A stretch of DNA of 29,653 nucleotides from an uncultured Bacteroides sp. (GTDB lineage Bacteria > Bacteroidota > Bacteroidia > Bacteroidales > Bacteroidaceae). Under the pieces are notes generated by a model. The model had not been told where the DNA came from and did no database searches. It saw nothing but the letters and a program-made list of their open reading frames with translations. Shown in pieces: positions 1 to 6,145 of this stretch (within the stretch, counting starts at the first letter, position 1; each line of letters begins with the position of its first letter). The stretch lies in the NCBI GenBank assembly GCA_900546645.1, contig URDR01000036.1:1-29653 (forward strand), written 5' to 3'. The position numbers were made by a program, and so were the translations under genes.

Positions 1-563
1 TTTACATCGGTTATTCCCGGAAATATGGGCGAAACGAAACACACGGTACGGATGCCTGCCTCATAGACTTGGCGCATTGCTTTCAGGCGGCGTTCTATGC
101 TCACGGCGTTGTCCATATCCGCACGAAACTGTTCGTTAAGCGTATTGATTGACCAAGACACTGTTACTTTGGGAAAACGTTTCAACAGGTCGAGGTCGCG
201 AAGGACGAGGTCGGACTTCGTACATACCATAATCTCGGCGTTGCTTCCGCGCAGTTCTTCGAGCAGCCTGCGGGTACGGCGGAATTGTTCCTCATAGGGG
301 TTGTAACCGTCCGTCACGGAACCTATCACGATGCGCTCACCGTCATATTTGTGCGGATTGGCTATCGGTTTCCAGTTCTTCACGTCCAGAAACGCGCCCC
401 ACGGTTCTGTATGCCCGGTGAAGCGTTTCATAAACGATGCGTAGCAATACTTGCAGGCGTGAGGGCATCCCACGTAAGGATTGACCGAATATCCTCCGAC
501 TGGCAGTGCGGATTTGGTCATAACGCTCTGTACGTCTATTTCCTTGATTGTTTCAGTATTCAT
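1..563 (-). CDS. Radical SAM protein, spore-photoproduct-lyase-like, C-terminus cut by window edge
   Basis: The first 187 residues of a radical SAM enzyme are present; the rest lies beyond the left edge. The iron-sulfur motif CX3CX2C is C33, C37, C40 inside NPYVGCPHACKYCYA, the signature of the SPL-like radical SAM group; SVTDGYNPYE and VTVSWSINT further along are also typical of that group. The start is the ATG at 563-561, which overlaps the stop of the upstream radical SAM gene in an ATGA, so translation is probably coupled. Its partner is the smaller radical SAM gene just upstream in the same transcript. From memory, the two match the tandem 'radical SAM mobile pair' families (TIGR04470/TIGR04471), whose reaction is unknown. 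Family assignment is firm; substrate is unknown. Codons such as GCC, CGC and ACG are commoner here than in the genes after 3500. Confidence 0.85.
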   Translation of the reverse strand, partial: MNTETIKEIDVQSVMTKSALPVGGYSVNPYVGCPHACKYCYASFMKRFTGHTEPWGAFLDVKNWKPIANPHKYDGERIVIGSVTDGYNPYEEQFRRTRRLLEELRGSNAEIMVCTKSDLVLRDLDLLKRFPKVTVSWSINTLNEQFRADMDNAVSIERRLKAMRQVYEAGIRTVCFVSPIFPGITDV

Positions 564-1228
564 TGTATGCGTTTGATAAATTGTTCCGGCAGTTCCTGAA
601 TCATCCTTTCTTCACCCATTATAAGCAGCAAATCCTCTTTCATAAATACGGGGATTCCTTGCGCTTTGGCTTGGTCGGCAATGTGAAGCACCCATTCGAG
701 ACGGGAATCCACTTTGCCTTTCCGATGTCCCGTTTCCGTGCCTATGACAACCCAATCGATACCCGCGAAGTCTATCTCTCCGATTTCGTCAAAGATAGGT
801 TCAAAGGTGACGTGGTAATGTTTGGCCTTGATATTTCTTTTCAAATCTTCTAACCTTTTTTTCTCGGAACTGCGCGTGACGGTCACGCCCATCCAGACAT
901 TTTCGTCATCCGTAGAAAAACAGACCTTATCCGGACGTTTCGTAAGAAAGATATAAGCGTGTTGCGGATTGCTTTTCATTCTTCCGAAAATCTCCGCGTT
1001 CCATTCAGGCTTCCAATCGGAGAAGTCGCTCATTCCGGTCATCAGCCATACGTGAGGTTTTGGAGTGTCGATGATGTGTAGCTTGCGCCCCATATATTCG
1101 GGTACAGAAAAATCGTCCGTGATATGGAAGCGGCGACAGTTATTACGGGCATAGCAGTAGCTGCACCCTATTGAGCAGCCTATCACTATGTTCATATTCT
1201 TTATCAGCGATTTGATGCAAACACTCAT
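560..1228 (-). CDS. Small radical SAM protein, DUF5131-like, of a tandem radical SAM pair
   Basis: The protein has 222 residues. The iron-sulfur motif is C18, C22, C25 in GCSIGCSYCYARNN. Further motifs are WLMTGMSDFSDW, YIFLTKRPDK, VWMGVTV, TFEPIFDEIG, DWVVIGTETG and a C-terminal GIPVFMKEDLL; this order is typical of DUF5131 (phage Gp37/Gp68-like) proteins. The frame stays open to 1327, but I place the start at the ATG 1228-1226 because it overlaps the stop of the upstream MBL gene as ATGA, and because the extra 33 residues would lie inside the MBL coding region and resemble nothing. It lies between the MBL hydrolase and the second radical SAM gene, again joined by ATGA. It is probably one half of a 'radical SAM mobile pair'. 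Reaction and substrate are unknown. Confidence 0.85.
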   Translation of the reverse strand: MSVCIKSLIKNMNIVIGCSIGCSYCYARNNCRRFHITDDFSVPEYMGRKLHIIDTPKPHVWLMTGMSDFSDWKPEWNAEIFGRMKSNPQHAYIFLTKRPDKVCFSTDDENVWMGVTVTRSSEKKRLEDLKRNIKAKHYHVTFEPIFDEIGEIDFAGIDWVVIGTETGHRKGKVDSRLEWVLHIADQAKAQGIPVFMKEDLLLIMGEERMIQELPEQFIKRIQ

Positions 1229-2001
1229 AACGTAATGCTCTCCCCATCTCCCGGCATAATCAGTCGGCTCATATCCGTCCCGTGATGGCGAGCTTCGTTG
1301 CGCAGGATGGCACGGGTGGTCTGGCAATGGTCAATAGCATCCATGTGTACGGCTATCAGTTTGATTTGTGCGGGGAGCGTGTCGAGCATCGCCATTACTT
1401 CCTGTTCGTCGGGGATGATGCAGCCGTCTGTCTTGGAAAATTCGGGGAACACCGCACCGCCGCTGTTTACAACGATATAATCAGGGCGGTATTTTTCCAC
1501 GGTTTCAAGGATGCACGGTTCCCATTTGCAGTCGCCCATTATATAAATGGTCGGAAGTCCCTCCGCCATCAGCACATAGCCCGACACGGGTCCCATCATC
1601 TGGCCTATCTGACCGAAACCGTGATGACCCGTGGTGCGGTGGATGGTCAGGTTGCCTATTGTCTTGCTCTTTTCAATTGCTTCTACATTTGTAAAACCAT
1701 CTTGCACGAGAGTTTCCTTGTCTTGCGGCTGGGTGTAGAAAGGGATGTCTTTCGGCAAATGTTGTTTCACGCTCGGTTCATAATGGTCAATGTGGTTGTG
1801 TGTGAGCAGTACCATATCCACGCCCTCGGTGATTTCGCTGATGGGCATTACCAGATGCACCCTCGGACTTTTATACACGCCGAGAGCGGATTGCAGGGTT
1901 TCTTTGTCGGCAAATACGGGGTCAACAAGGATGGTGTGTCCTGCATAATTGATTTTCAAGGTGGCGCTACGCACCAACCGGATAATAGCTTTCTCGTTCA
2001 T
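1225..2001 (-). CDS. MBL-fold metallo-hydrolase, UlaG-like
   Basis: A 258-residue metallo-beta-lactamase-fold protein. The metal-binding HxHxDH motif is H68, H70, D72, H73 (LLTHNHIDHYE). It is followed by TGHHGFG (H126, H127), IMGDCKW with D157, and a late AVHMDAIDH segment. The N-terminal strand pattern with LVDPVF resembles UlaG-type lactonases and related phosphoesterases. There is no signal peptide, so it should be cytoplasmic. It is first gene of the minus-strand operon with the two radical SAM genes, and an AraC-type regulator reads the other way 135 bp upstream. It may process a substrate or product of the radical SAM enzymes, which is inference. Fold and metal site are clear; the actual substrate is not. 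Confidence 0.85.
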   Translation of the reverse strand: MNEKAIIRLVRSATLKINYAGHTILVDPVFADKETLQSALGVYKSPRVHLVMPISEITEGVDMVLLTHNHIDHYEPSVKQHLPKDIPFYTQPQDKETLVQDGFTNVEAIEKSKTIGNLTIHRTTGHHGFGQIGQMMGPVSGYVLMAEGLPTIYIMGDCKWEPCILETVEKYRPDYIVVNSGGAVFPEFSKTDGCIIPDEQEVMAMLDTLPAQIKLIAVHMDAIDHCQTTRAILRNEARHHGTDMSRLIMPGDGESITL

Positions 2002-2029
2002 AATGTTACGCTTTTATGATTTGTCGGGT

Positions 2030-2038
2030 GCAAAGTTC
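2030..2038 (-). promoter_or_regulatory. Possible -7 box for the MBL/radical SAM operon
   Basis: On the minus strand this reads GAACTTTGC, a near match to the Bacteroidota TAnnTTTGC box, 28 bases before the MBL start codon. No convincing -33 TTTG was seen at the usual spacing, so activation by the divergent AraC-type protein is possible. Confidence 0.45.
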
Positions 2039-2106
2039 GGAAGATTCCCCTGATGCCTCTATGCCTTAAAAAGAGAAATATATGCCATTTTGATAAAAGA
2101 ATGATG

Positions 2107-2115
2107 TATATTTGC
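2107..2115 (+). promoter_or_regulatory. -7 box for the AraC-type regulator
   Basis: TATATTTGC fits TAnnTTTGC exactly and lies 21 bases before the ATG at 2137. The nearest upstream TTTG (2089-2092) is 14 bases away, shorter than the usual 19-20, so the -33 element is uncertain. Confidence 0.5.
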
Positions 2116-2136
2116 AGAAAGCAAAGAACAAGAGCG

Positions 2137-3036
2137 ATGAAAACGATAACCAACCCCGAAAGACTGGTCAGCGTCCCGTTCAGCAAGACACGTTGTGGCG
2201 TGGACTTCTACATCAACACAGGCGAGAGCAAGGACATCTGTGGTGTCTTGACCGAGCACCGGACGTTCAAGACGGATTTTTTCAGTTTCTATTTCTTTCG
2301 CCGCGCCAATGGCTATGTGCTGTTAAACTTCCGCAAAATAGAGTTACGGGACGATATGGTGCTCCTCCTGTCGCCGCACCAGCAACAGGAATGGCACGTG
2401 GACGAAGCGGAACTGGACTACACCTTTCTTATCTTTCGCGAAGACTTTATGCGCACGTTCATCGCCGACAAGTTCTTCGTCTATCGCCTGCTGTATTATT
2501 ATCAGACCGACACGCCACCGTACCTGTTTGCCGCGCCGGAAGAACTGGCGGAATATATGCGCCTCTTGGGGAAGATAAAACAGGAGCTGCTGCATCCTGT
2601 GGCAGACACTTACAGCCTTATCGTATCTGTGCTTTACTATCTGTTGGTGGTTATCAACCGGGCATACGCCAAAACTTACCGTCTGCCGGTCGAAGTGCCG
2701 AAGAACAATTATGCATTCCAGTTCAAGGACTTGCTCGAAAAGCATATCCGCACCGTGCAGCGTGTTCAGGAATATGCCGATATGCTCCGTGTGAGTCGCA
2801 TCACGCTGAACAACTCCGTCGTGGCGCAGTTCGGCGTGTCCGCCACCCATTTGCTCAAACAACGCTTGTTGGAGGAATTGAAAAACGAGCTGTTGTTCTC
2901 CGACCGCAACGTGAGCCAGTTGGCGGACGAGTTCCACTTTTCCGACCCCAGCCATCTGATGCGTTTCTTCAAGCAACAGACGGGAAAGACGTTTACGCAA
3001 TATATCACGGACTACCAAAAGGGGATTTACGAATGA
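2137..3036 (+). CDS. AraC-family transcriptional regulator
   Basis: This is a 299-residue DNA-binding regulator. The N-terminal two thirds look like a cupin-type sensor domain (LLLSPHQQQEWHVDEAEL). The C-terminal ~105 residues form an AraC-type double helix-turn-helix: QEYADMLRVSRITLNNSV, then NVSQLADEFHFSDPSHLMRF and FFKQQTGKTFTQYI. The frame opens at 2053, but the ATG at 2137 is preferred: the box TATATTTGC lies just upstream and the earlier codons would cover the promoter. It is divergent from the MBL/radical SAM operon and probably controls it, which is inferred from position. The ligand is unknown. GC-rich third positions match the module and differ from the genes after 3500. Confidence 0.88.
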   Translation: MKTITNPERLVSVPFSKTRCGVDFYINTGESKDICGVLTEHRTFKTDFFSFYFFRRANGYVLLNFRKIELRDDMVLLLSPHQQQEWHVDEAELDYTFLIFREDFMRTFIADKFFVYRLLYYYQTDTPPYLFAAPEELAEYMRLLGKIKQELLHPVADTYSLIVSVLYYLLVVINRAYAKTYRLPVEVPKNNYAFQFKDLLEKHIRTVQRVQEYADMLRVSRITLNNSVVAQFGVSATHLLKQRLLEELKNELLFSDRNVSQLADEFHFSDPSHLMRFFKQQTGKTFTQYITDYQKGIYE

Positions 3037-3463
3037 AAAGCAAGAAAAAACTTTATAAGACTTGCACTCCTATCCTCTTTTTTTGTATTTTGCAGTCGGC
3101 GAGAGTTTTTAGGTGGAAATACACCGCATATCACAGAATTAGCAACCGTTGCCAAGTCATTACCTCACTCTTTGAGAAAAGCTTATAAATAGCTTGTTTC
3201 TAACAGATTCCTATTTGTGTATCGAATTTTTATTGAAAAGACAAACGATTGGGTTGCGATTTCATCTTTTCTATCCTACTTGTCAGAAAGAACAGTTGCA
3301 TTCGACGCAGCTTTTGCATGAATCATAGAAAGGAGCGGAGTGTGGATCGGGTACTTCCGGAAATGCTTGTCGGATTTGAATGGAATTAACGGATAGGTTT
3401 CACGCCTCACGGAAGAAGATATTTAGAATGAGAGTTGTTTGTCTAAATACCTAAAAAGAGGGA
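3037..3463 (+). other. Gene-free stretch with traces of an interrupted reading frame
   Basis: I see no intact gene between the AraC-type regulator and the hemerythrin promoter. In the frame that continues after the AraC stop there are unusually long open runs separated by single stops: about 51 codons to a TAG at 3190, about 41 to a TGA near 3316, then about 30 more. The first run ends in protein-like sequence (FLGGNTPHITELATVAKSLP). This may be a decayed gene or the boundary of the accessory module, but I recognise no family. Confidence 0.3.
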
Positions 3464-3495
3464 TTGCAGGTATCAGATAAATTGTCTTATTTTGC
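3464..3495 (+). promoter_or_regulatory. Promoter of the hemerythrin/LuxR pair
   Basis: TTG at 3464-3466 is separated by 20 bases from TTATTTTGC at 3487-3495, close to the Bacteroidota -33 TTTG / -7 TAnnTTTG pattern. The start codon follows about 29 bases later. Confidence 0.5.
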
Positions 3496-3523
3496 AATCG
3501 TAAAAACAGGAATAGACTGATTT

Positions 3524-4219
3524 ATGTGTAATACTCGAACTTATAAAACTTCCGATAAGATGAGCGACCTCATCTGTGAGAACTATGCGCTGCTTCAGGT
3601 GTTAAGCCGGTTTGGAGTTGCATTGGGCTTTGGTGACAAGTCGGTAAAGGAGGTGTGTGAGCAGAATGGGGTGGATTGTGACACCTTTTTGATTGTTGTG
3701 AACTTTCTGGTAGAAGGAAGTAACTTGATTCAAGACCATCCGAAAGGATTGTCTGTACCTGCATTGATGGATTATCTGAAGCGGGCACACCATTTCTTTC
3801 TCGATTTCCAGCTACCTACCATCCGCAGGAAGCTGATTGAGGCAATCGACTGTTCTTCTGAAAACGAAGTGGCTTTTCTGATTGTTCAATTTTTCGATGC
3901 GTATGCGCGTGAAGTGCGTAAACACATGGAGTATGAAAATAAAAAGGTGTTTACTTATGTAGAGCAGCTCTTGAAAGGCGAGCATCCCCGTGAGTATAAT
4001 ATCCGTGTATTTGCCCGTCATCATGATCAGATAAATGCCAAGCTTACGGAACTGAAGAATATCATTATTAAGTATTATCCGGGTGGAGATGATAATCAAC
4101 TGCTGAATGCTACCTTGTTTGATATATTCAGTTGTGAGGCTGATTTGGAGTCGCATAACCGGGTGGAAGATTACCTGTTTGTGCCTGCCATAATGGAATT
4201 GGAAAAAGAGGTAAAATGA
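3524..4219 (+). CDS. Hemerythrin domain protein, RIC-like
   Basis: A 231-residue protein with a short N-terminal helical segment and a hemerythrin four-helix bundle from about residue 85. Likely di-iron ligands are H89/H90 (RAHHFF), H134 and E138 (RKHMEYENK), H166/H167 (ARHHDQ), and H211 with E215 (ESHNRVEDY), the HxxxE spacing expected of this fold. No signal peptide is present, so it is cytoplasmic. Related proteins (RIC/YtfE/ScdA) handle iron-sulfur cluster repair after nitrosative or oxidative stress; whether this one does is inference. The start at 3524 is kept over the ATG at 3560 because relatives, as I remember them, have extra residues before the DKMSDLI segment. Its stop overlaps the next gene's start as ATGA, so the two are co-expressed. 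Confidence 0.85.
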   Translation: MCNTRTYKTSDKMSDLICENYALLQVLSRFGVALGFGDKSVKEVCEQNGVDCDTFLIVVNFLVEGSNLIQDHPKGLSVPALMDYLKRAHHFFLDFQLPTIRRKLIEAIDCSSENEVAFLIVQFFDAYAREVRKHMEYENKKVFTYVEQLLKGEHPREYNIRVFARHHDQINAKLTELKNIIIKYYPGGDDNQLLNATLFDIFSCEADLESHNRVEDYLFVPAIMELEKEVK

Positions 4220-4818
4220 AATCACAGGAAGTTATACATATAGCCATTGCTGAAGCTTCACTGATTATACGGATCGGGCTGATTGCAGCTTTGAAGCGCT
4301 TGCCAGAATTGAATATCCAGACCGTGGAGATTACGTCGCGGGAAGGATTGCAGCATTGCATGGAGGCACATCAACCTGAAATTCTGATTGTGAACCCTCA
4401 GTTTGAAGGATGGTTTGATGCACTGGGATTCAGAGAGCAGTATCCGCAGACGGAAACCAAACTGGTTTCTTTAATCTGTTCGGTCGTCGATGCCAATCAG
4501 CTGAAAGGGTATGATGAGAGCCTGAATCTGTTTGAGGATATTGACTCGCTCACACAGAAGGTGTCGGCGTTGATGAATGTAGGTGAAGAGGAAGAGGGTG
4601 ACCAGAATTCGTTGAGTTTGCGCGAGAAGGAAATAGTGGGTTGTGTGGTGCGCGGTATGACCAATAAGGAAATAGCCGAAAAGCTATTTATCTCCGTACA
4701 TACGGTCATTACACACCGACGGAATATTACCCGCAAGCTACAGATACACTCTACTGCCGGCTTGACTATTTACGCTATTGTAAATAAGTTGGTGGAACTG
4801 AGTGAGGTGAAGATTTGA
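4216..4818 (+). CDS. LuxR-family regulator with a degenerate receiver domain
   Basis: The protein has 200 residues. The C-terminal HTH is clear: LSLREKEIVGCVVRGMTNKE, then IAEKLFISVHTVITHRRNI, and the rest of the LuxR/NarL-type helix set. Residues 7-120 have the length and strand pattern of a response-regulator receiver, but the expected phospho-acceptor Asp is Asn (N60 in ILIVNPQFEG), and the usual acidic pair near the N-terminus is only AE. It is therefore likely to act without classical phosphorylation. ATG overlaps the stop of the hemerythrin gene (ATGA), so its signal may come through that protein, for example iron or redox state. This link is inferred from coupling only. There is no histidine kinase nearby. 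Confidence 0.82.
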   Translation: MKSQEVIHIAIAEASLIIRIGLIAALKRLPELNIQTVEITSREGLQHCMEAHQPEILIVNPQFEGWFDALGFREQYPQTETKLVSLICSVVDANQLKGYDESLNLFEDIDSLTQKVSALMNVGEEEEGDQNSLSLREKEIVGCVVRGMTNKEIAEKLFISVHTVITHRRNITRKLQIHSTAGLTIYAIVNKLVELSEVKI

Positions 4819-4824
4819 ACTCAA

Positions 4825-4848
4825 AAACTTACAAACTTAGAAACTTAC
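4825..4848 (+). repeat. Three tandem 8-bp units
   Basis: The units AAACTTAC, AAACTTAG and AAACTTAC follow each other directly, just after the LuxR-type gene. Similar A/T-rich tandem units occur between genes in Bacteroides-type genomes, as far as I recall. No function is evident. Confidence 0.6.
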
Positions 4849-4868
4849 AGAATACCAATAAATAGGTA

Positions 4869-4900
4869 TTGCATGAGTGGGCAGAAGCCCTTATCTTTGC
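4869..4900 (+). promoter_or_regulatory. Strong Bacteroidota-type promoter with no plus-strand gene after it
   Basis: TTG at 4869-4871, a 20-base spacer and TATCTTTGC at 4892-4900 make the best promoter match in the window. The next genes are on the minus strand, so this promoter should make a short untranslated RNA. Confidence 0.65.
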
Positions 4901-4906
4901 AGTGTT

Positions 4907-5035
4907 AGTCATATAGAAATTACGTAAACCACAAAAGTAAAAGAAGTTAGTTATTAGTTGGGCACGCCCTGCGAAGTGATTCGCGGGGCGTGCGCGGTTA
5001 TAGACAGGCACTAATGGTTTGTTTCTTCTTTCCCG
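4907..5035 (+). ncRNA. Candidate small structured RNA
   Basis: Transcription from the promoter at 4869-4900 would enter a stretch with no plausible open frame. It contains a 14-bp hairpin (4962-4975 with 4980-4993) closed by the loop GTGA, a GNRA tetraloop. One pair is U-G when read as plus-strand RNA but would be A-C on the other strand, which favours the plus strand. An outer helix can form from ATTAGT (4953-4958) and ACTAAT (5010-5015), followed by a T-rich stretch that could end transcription. AAACCA upstream can also pair with TGGTTT at 5015-5020, so alternative folds exist. I could not match it to 6S, SRP, tmRNA or RNase P. The end is approximate. Confidence 0.5.
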
Positions 5036-5093
5036 TATCTCCTCTATGGGGGTCGTTTCATTCTGTAAACCGATAGCCCTGTAATAAAGCAAG

Positions 5094-5144
5094 CGGGGCA
5101 CCGATTTGCCGATTCCATGAGAACCAAACTAAATCGATGCCCCG
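5094..5144 (-). terminator. Stem-loop downstream of the phosphatase gene, possible 3' end signal
   Basis: Arms 5094-5107 and 5131-5144 form a 14-bp helix with a 23-base loop. As minus-strand RNA all pairs form (one is G-U); as plus-strand RNA one is a C-A mismatch. This favours a role at the 3' end of the minus-strand phosphatase transcript. The U-run after it is weak, so it may be an RNA end-protecting structure rather than a classical terminator. Confidence 0.4.
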
Positions 5145-5191
5145 AAGTTAAGAGTCTATTCTGTCAGGAATTTCCGGACAAATAGATGTTG

Positions 5192-6124
5192 TTATTTTGT
5201 GCGTGTCACGGTGTGTAGTATATTCCCTTTTTTATCAATCATGCGCAACTCAAGAACCTTCTTGTCGGCAGAGATGATAGAGAATCCCGGTTCCGGGCTG
5301 CAGAATAAGGTGCCTTCGATGGGTTTTACTTTGCGGCTAAGTGAACCGGCAGAATTGGTGATATAGTCAATGTCGCTTCCCTTTTGGCGGATGTGCTGGA
5401 AGTTGTGAATATGACCGCAAATATACATATCTACGTGATGGCGGCGTAAGATGGGGTCTAAGCGTTGCTGCATATCAGTGCGTTCTTCCGCATCCTTTGG
5501 AGTCTGTGCATATACGGGATGGTGTCCGGCCACAATCACCCAGTCTTCTTTAGCTACAGTAAGTACTGAATCGACCCAAGCCAGTTGGCGCTTATCATCC
5601 TGTAAACATGCATCGGGATATTTATCCTTTTCTTCTCGGTACTTGTTAATCAGCGGAGCTGTATCGATCCATACCACACGCATTGTCATTCCTTTATCGT
5701 TAAAGACCTTCGTATAATAGCGGGCAGGCATTTCCCAGCGGCGAGAAACCTTTCCGTAATCGAGAACAGCTTGTGTATTTCCGCGATACTCATGGTTTCC
5801 CAATACCGGATACCAATGAATCATCAGTTCTGGATGACTGTAAACCAGTTCGTAGTTCGTCATCCATAGGGGGTCGTTTACACTTGCTACTCCTTCAAAG
5901 TGATGAATGTCGCCGGTGGCTAATATGAATTCAGGGTCAACTCCTTGTTCTGCCATTTCGCCCATCAGTTCGGCAATGGGTTTTTGGTCATAGTATCCAT
6001 TACGGCCTAAATCATTGGCGACATAGAAATTGAATTTATGGTCAAAGATGCTGTAATCTTTGATTTGAGCTTGCACACTTCCGCAGAACAGAATAGCAAG
6101 TAGCAGGGCGTATAACTTTCTCAT
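5192..6124 (-). CDS. Secreted metallophosphatase, acid-phosphatase (ACP5-like) type
   Basis: The protein has 310 residues with a signal peptide (cleavage near SVQA-Q, residue 19/20), so it is exported. Calcineurin-type motifs run in order: ANDLG (D38), GDIH (D72), GNHE (N110, H111), AGHHPVY near 200 and GHIHN near 239. The overall pattern, including the GNTQAVLDYGKVSRRW segment after GNHE, aligns well with tartrate-resistant acid phosphatases. The Tyr that ligates iron in purple acid phosphatases (GDxxY) is replaced by His here (GDIHHF), so a purple Fe(III)-Tyr centre is not expected. It follows the TonB-dependent receptor by 21 bp and is presumably in its operon, which suggests release of phosphate from an imported or surface-bound phosphoester. 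The exact substrate is not visible. Confidence 0.87.
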   Translation of the reverse strand: MRKLYALLLAILFCGSVQAQIKDYSIFDHKFNFYVANDLGRNGYYDQKPIAELMGEMAEQGVDPEFILATGDIHHFEGVASVNDPLWMTNYELVYSHPELMIHWYPVLGNHEYRGNTQAVLDYGKVSRRWEMPARYYTKVFNDKGMTMRVVWIDTAPLINKYREEKDKYPDACLQDDKRQLAWVDSVLTVAKEDWVIVAGHHPVYAQTPKDAEERTDMQQRLDPILRRHHVDMYICGHIHNFQHIRQKGSDIDYITNSAGSLSRKVKPIEGTLFCSPEPGFSIISADKKVLELRMIDKKGNILHTVTRTK

Positions 6125-6145
6125 AATTGATAGGATTTTATTAGT

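Noticed and set aside
1282..2019. A 245-codon plus-strand open frame
   Set aside because: It lies wholly opposite the MBL hydrolase, which has clear catalytic motifs; the plus-strand translation has none.
2112..3188. A 358-codon plus-strand open frame overlapping the AraC-type gene
   Set aside because: The translation is low-complexity and Arg/Gly/Ala-rich, a product of the GC-rich third positions of the real gene.
3033..3188. A 51-codon frame starting in an ATGA with the AraC stop
   Set aside because: No recognisable family; the alternative frame over the same DNA looks more protein-like, and neither is convincing.
4907..5160. Identity as 6S, SRP, tmRNA or RNase P RNA
   Set aside because: Hallmarks were not found (no GAGGAAAGTCC, no SRP apical motif, no tRNA-like ends), and the long 6S-type rod with central bulge is not evident.
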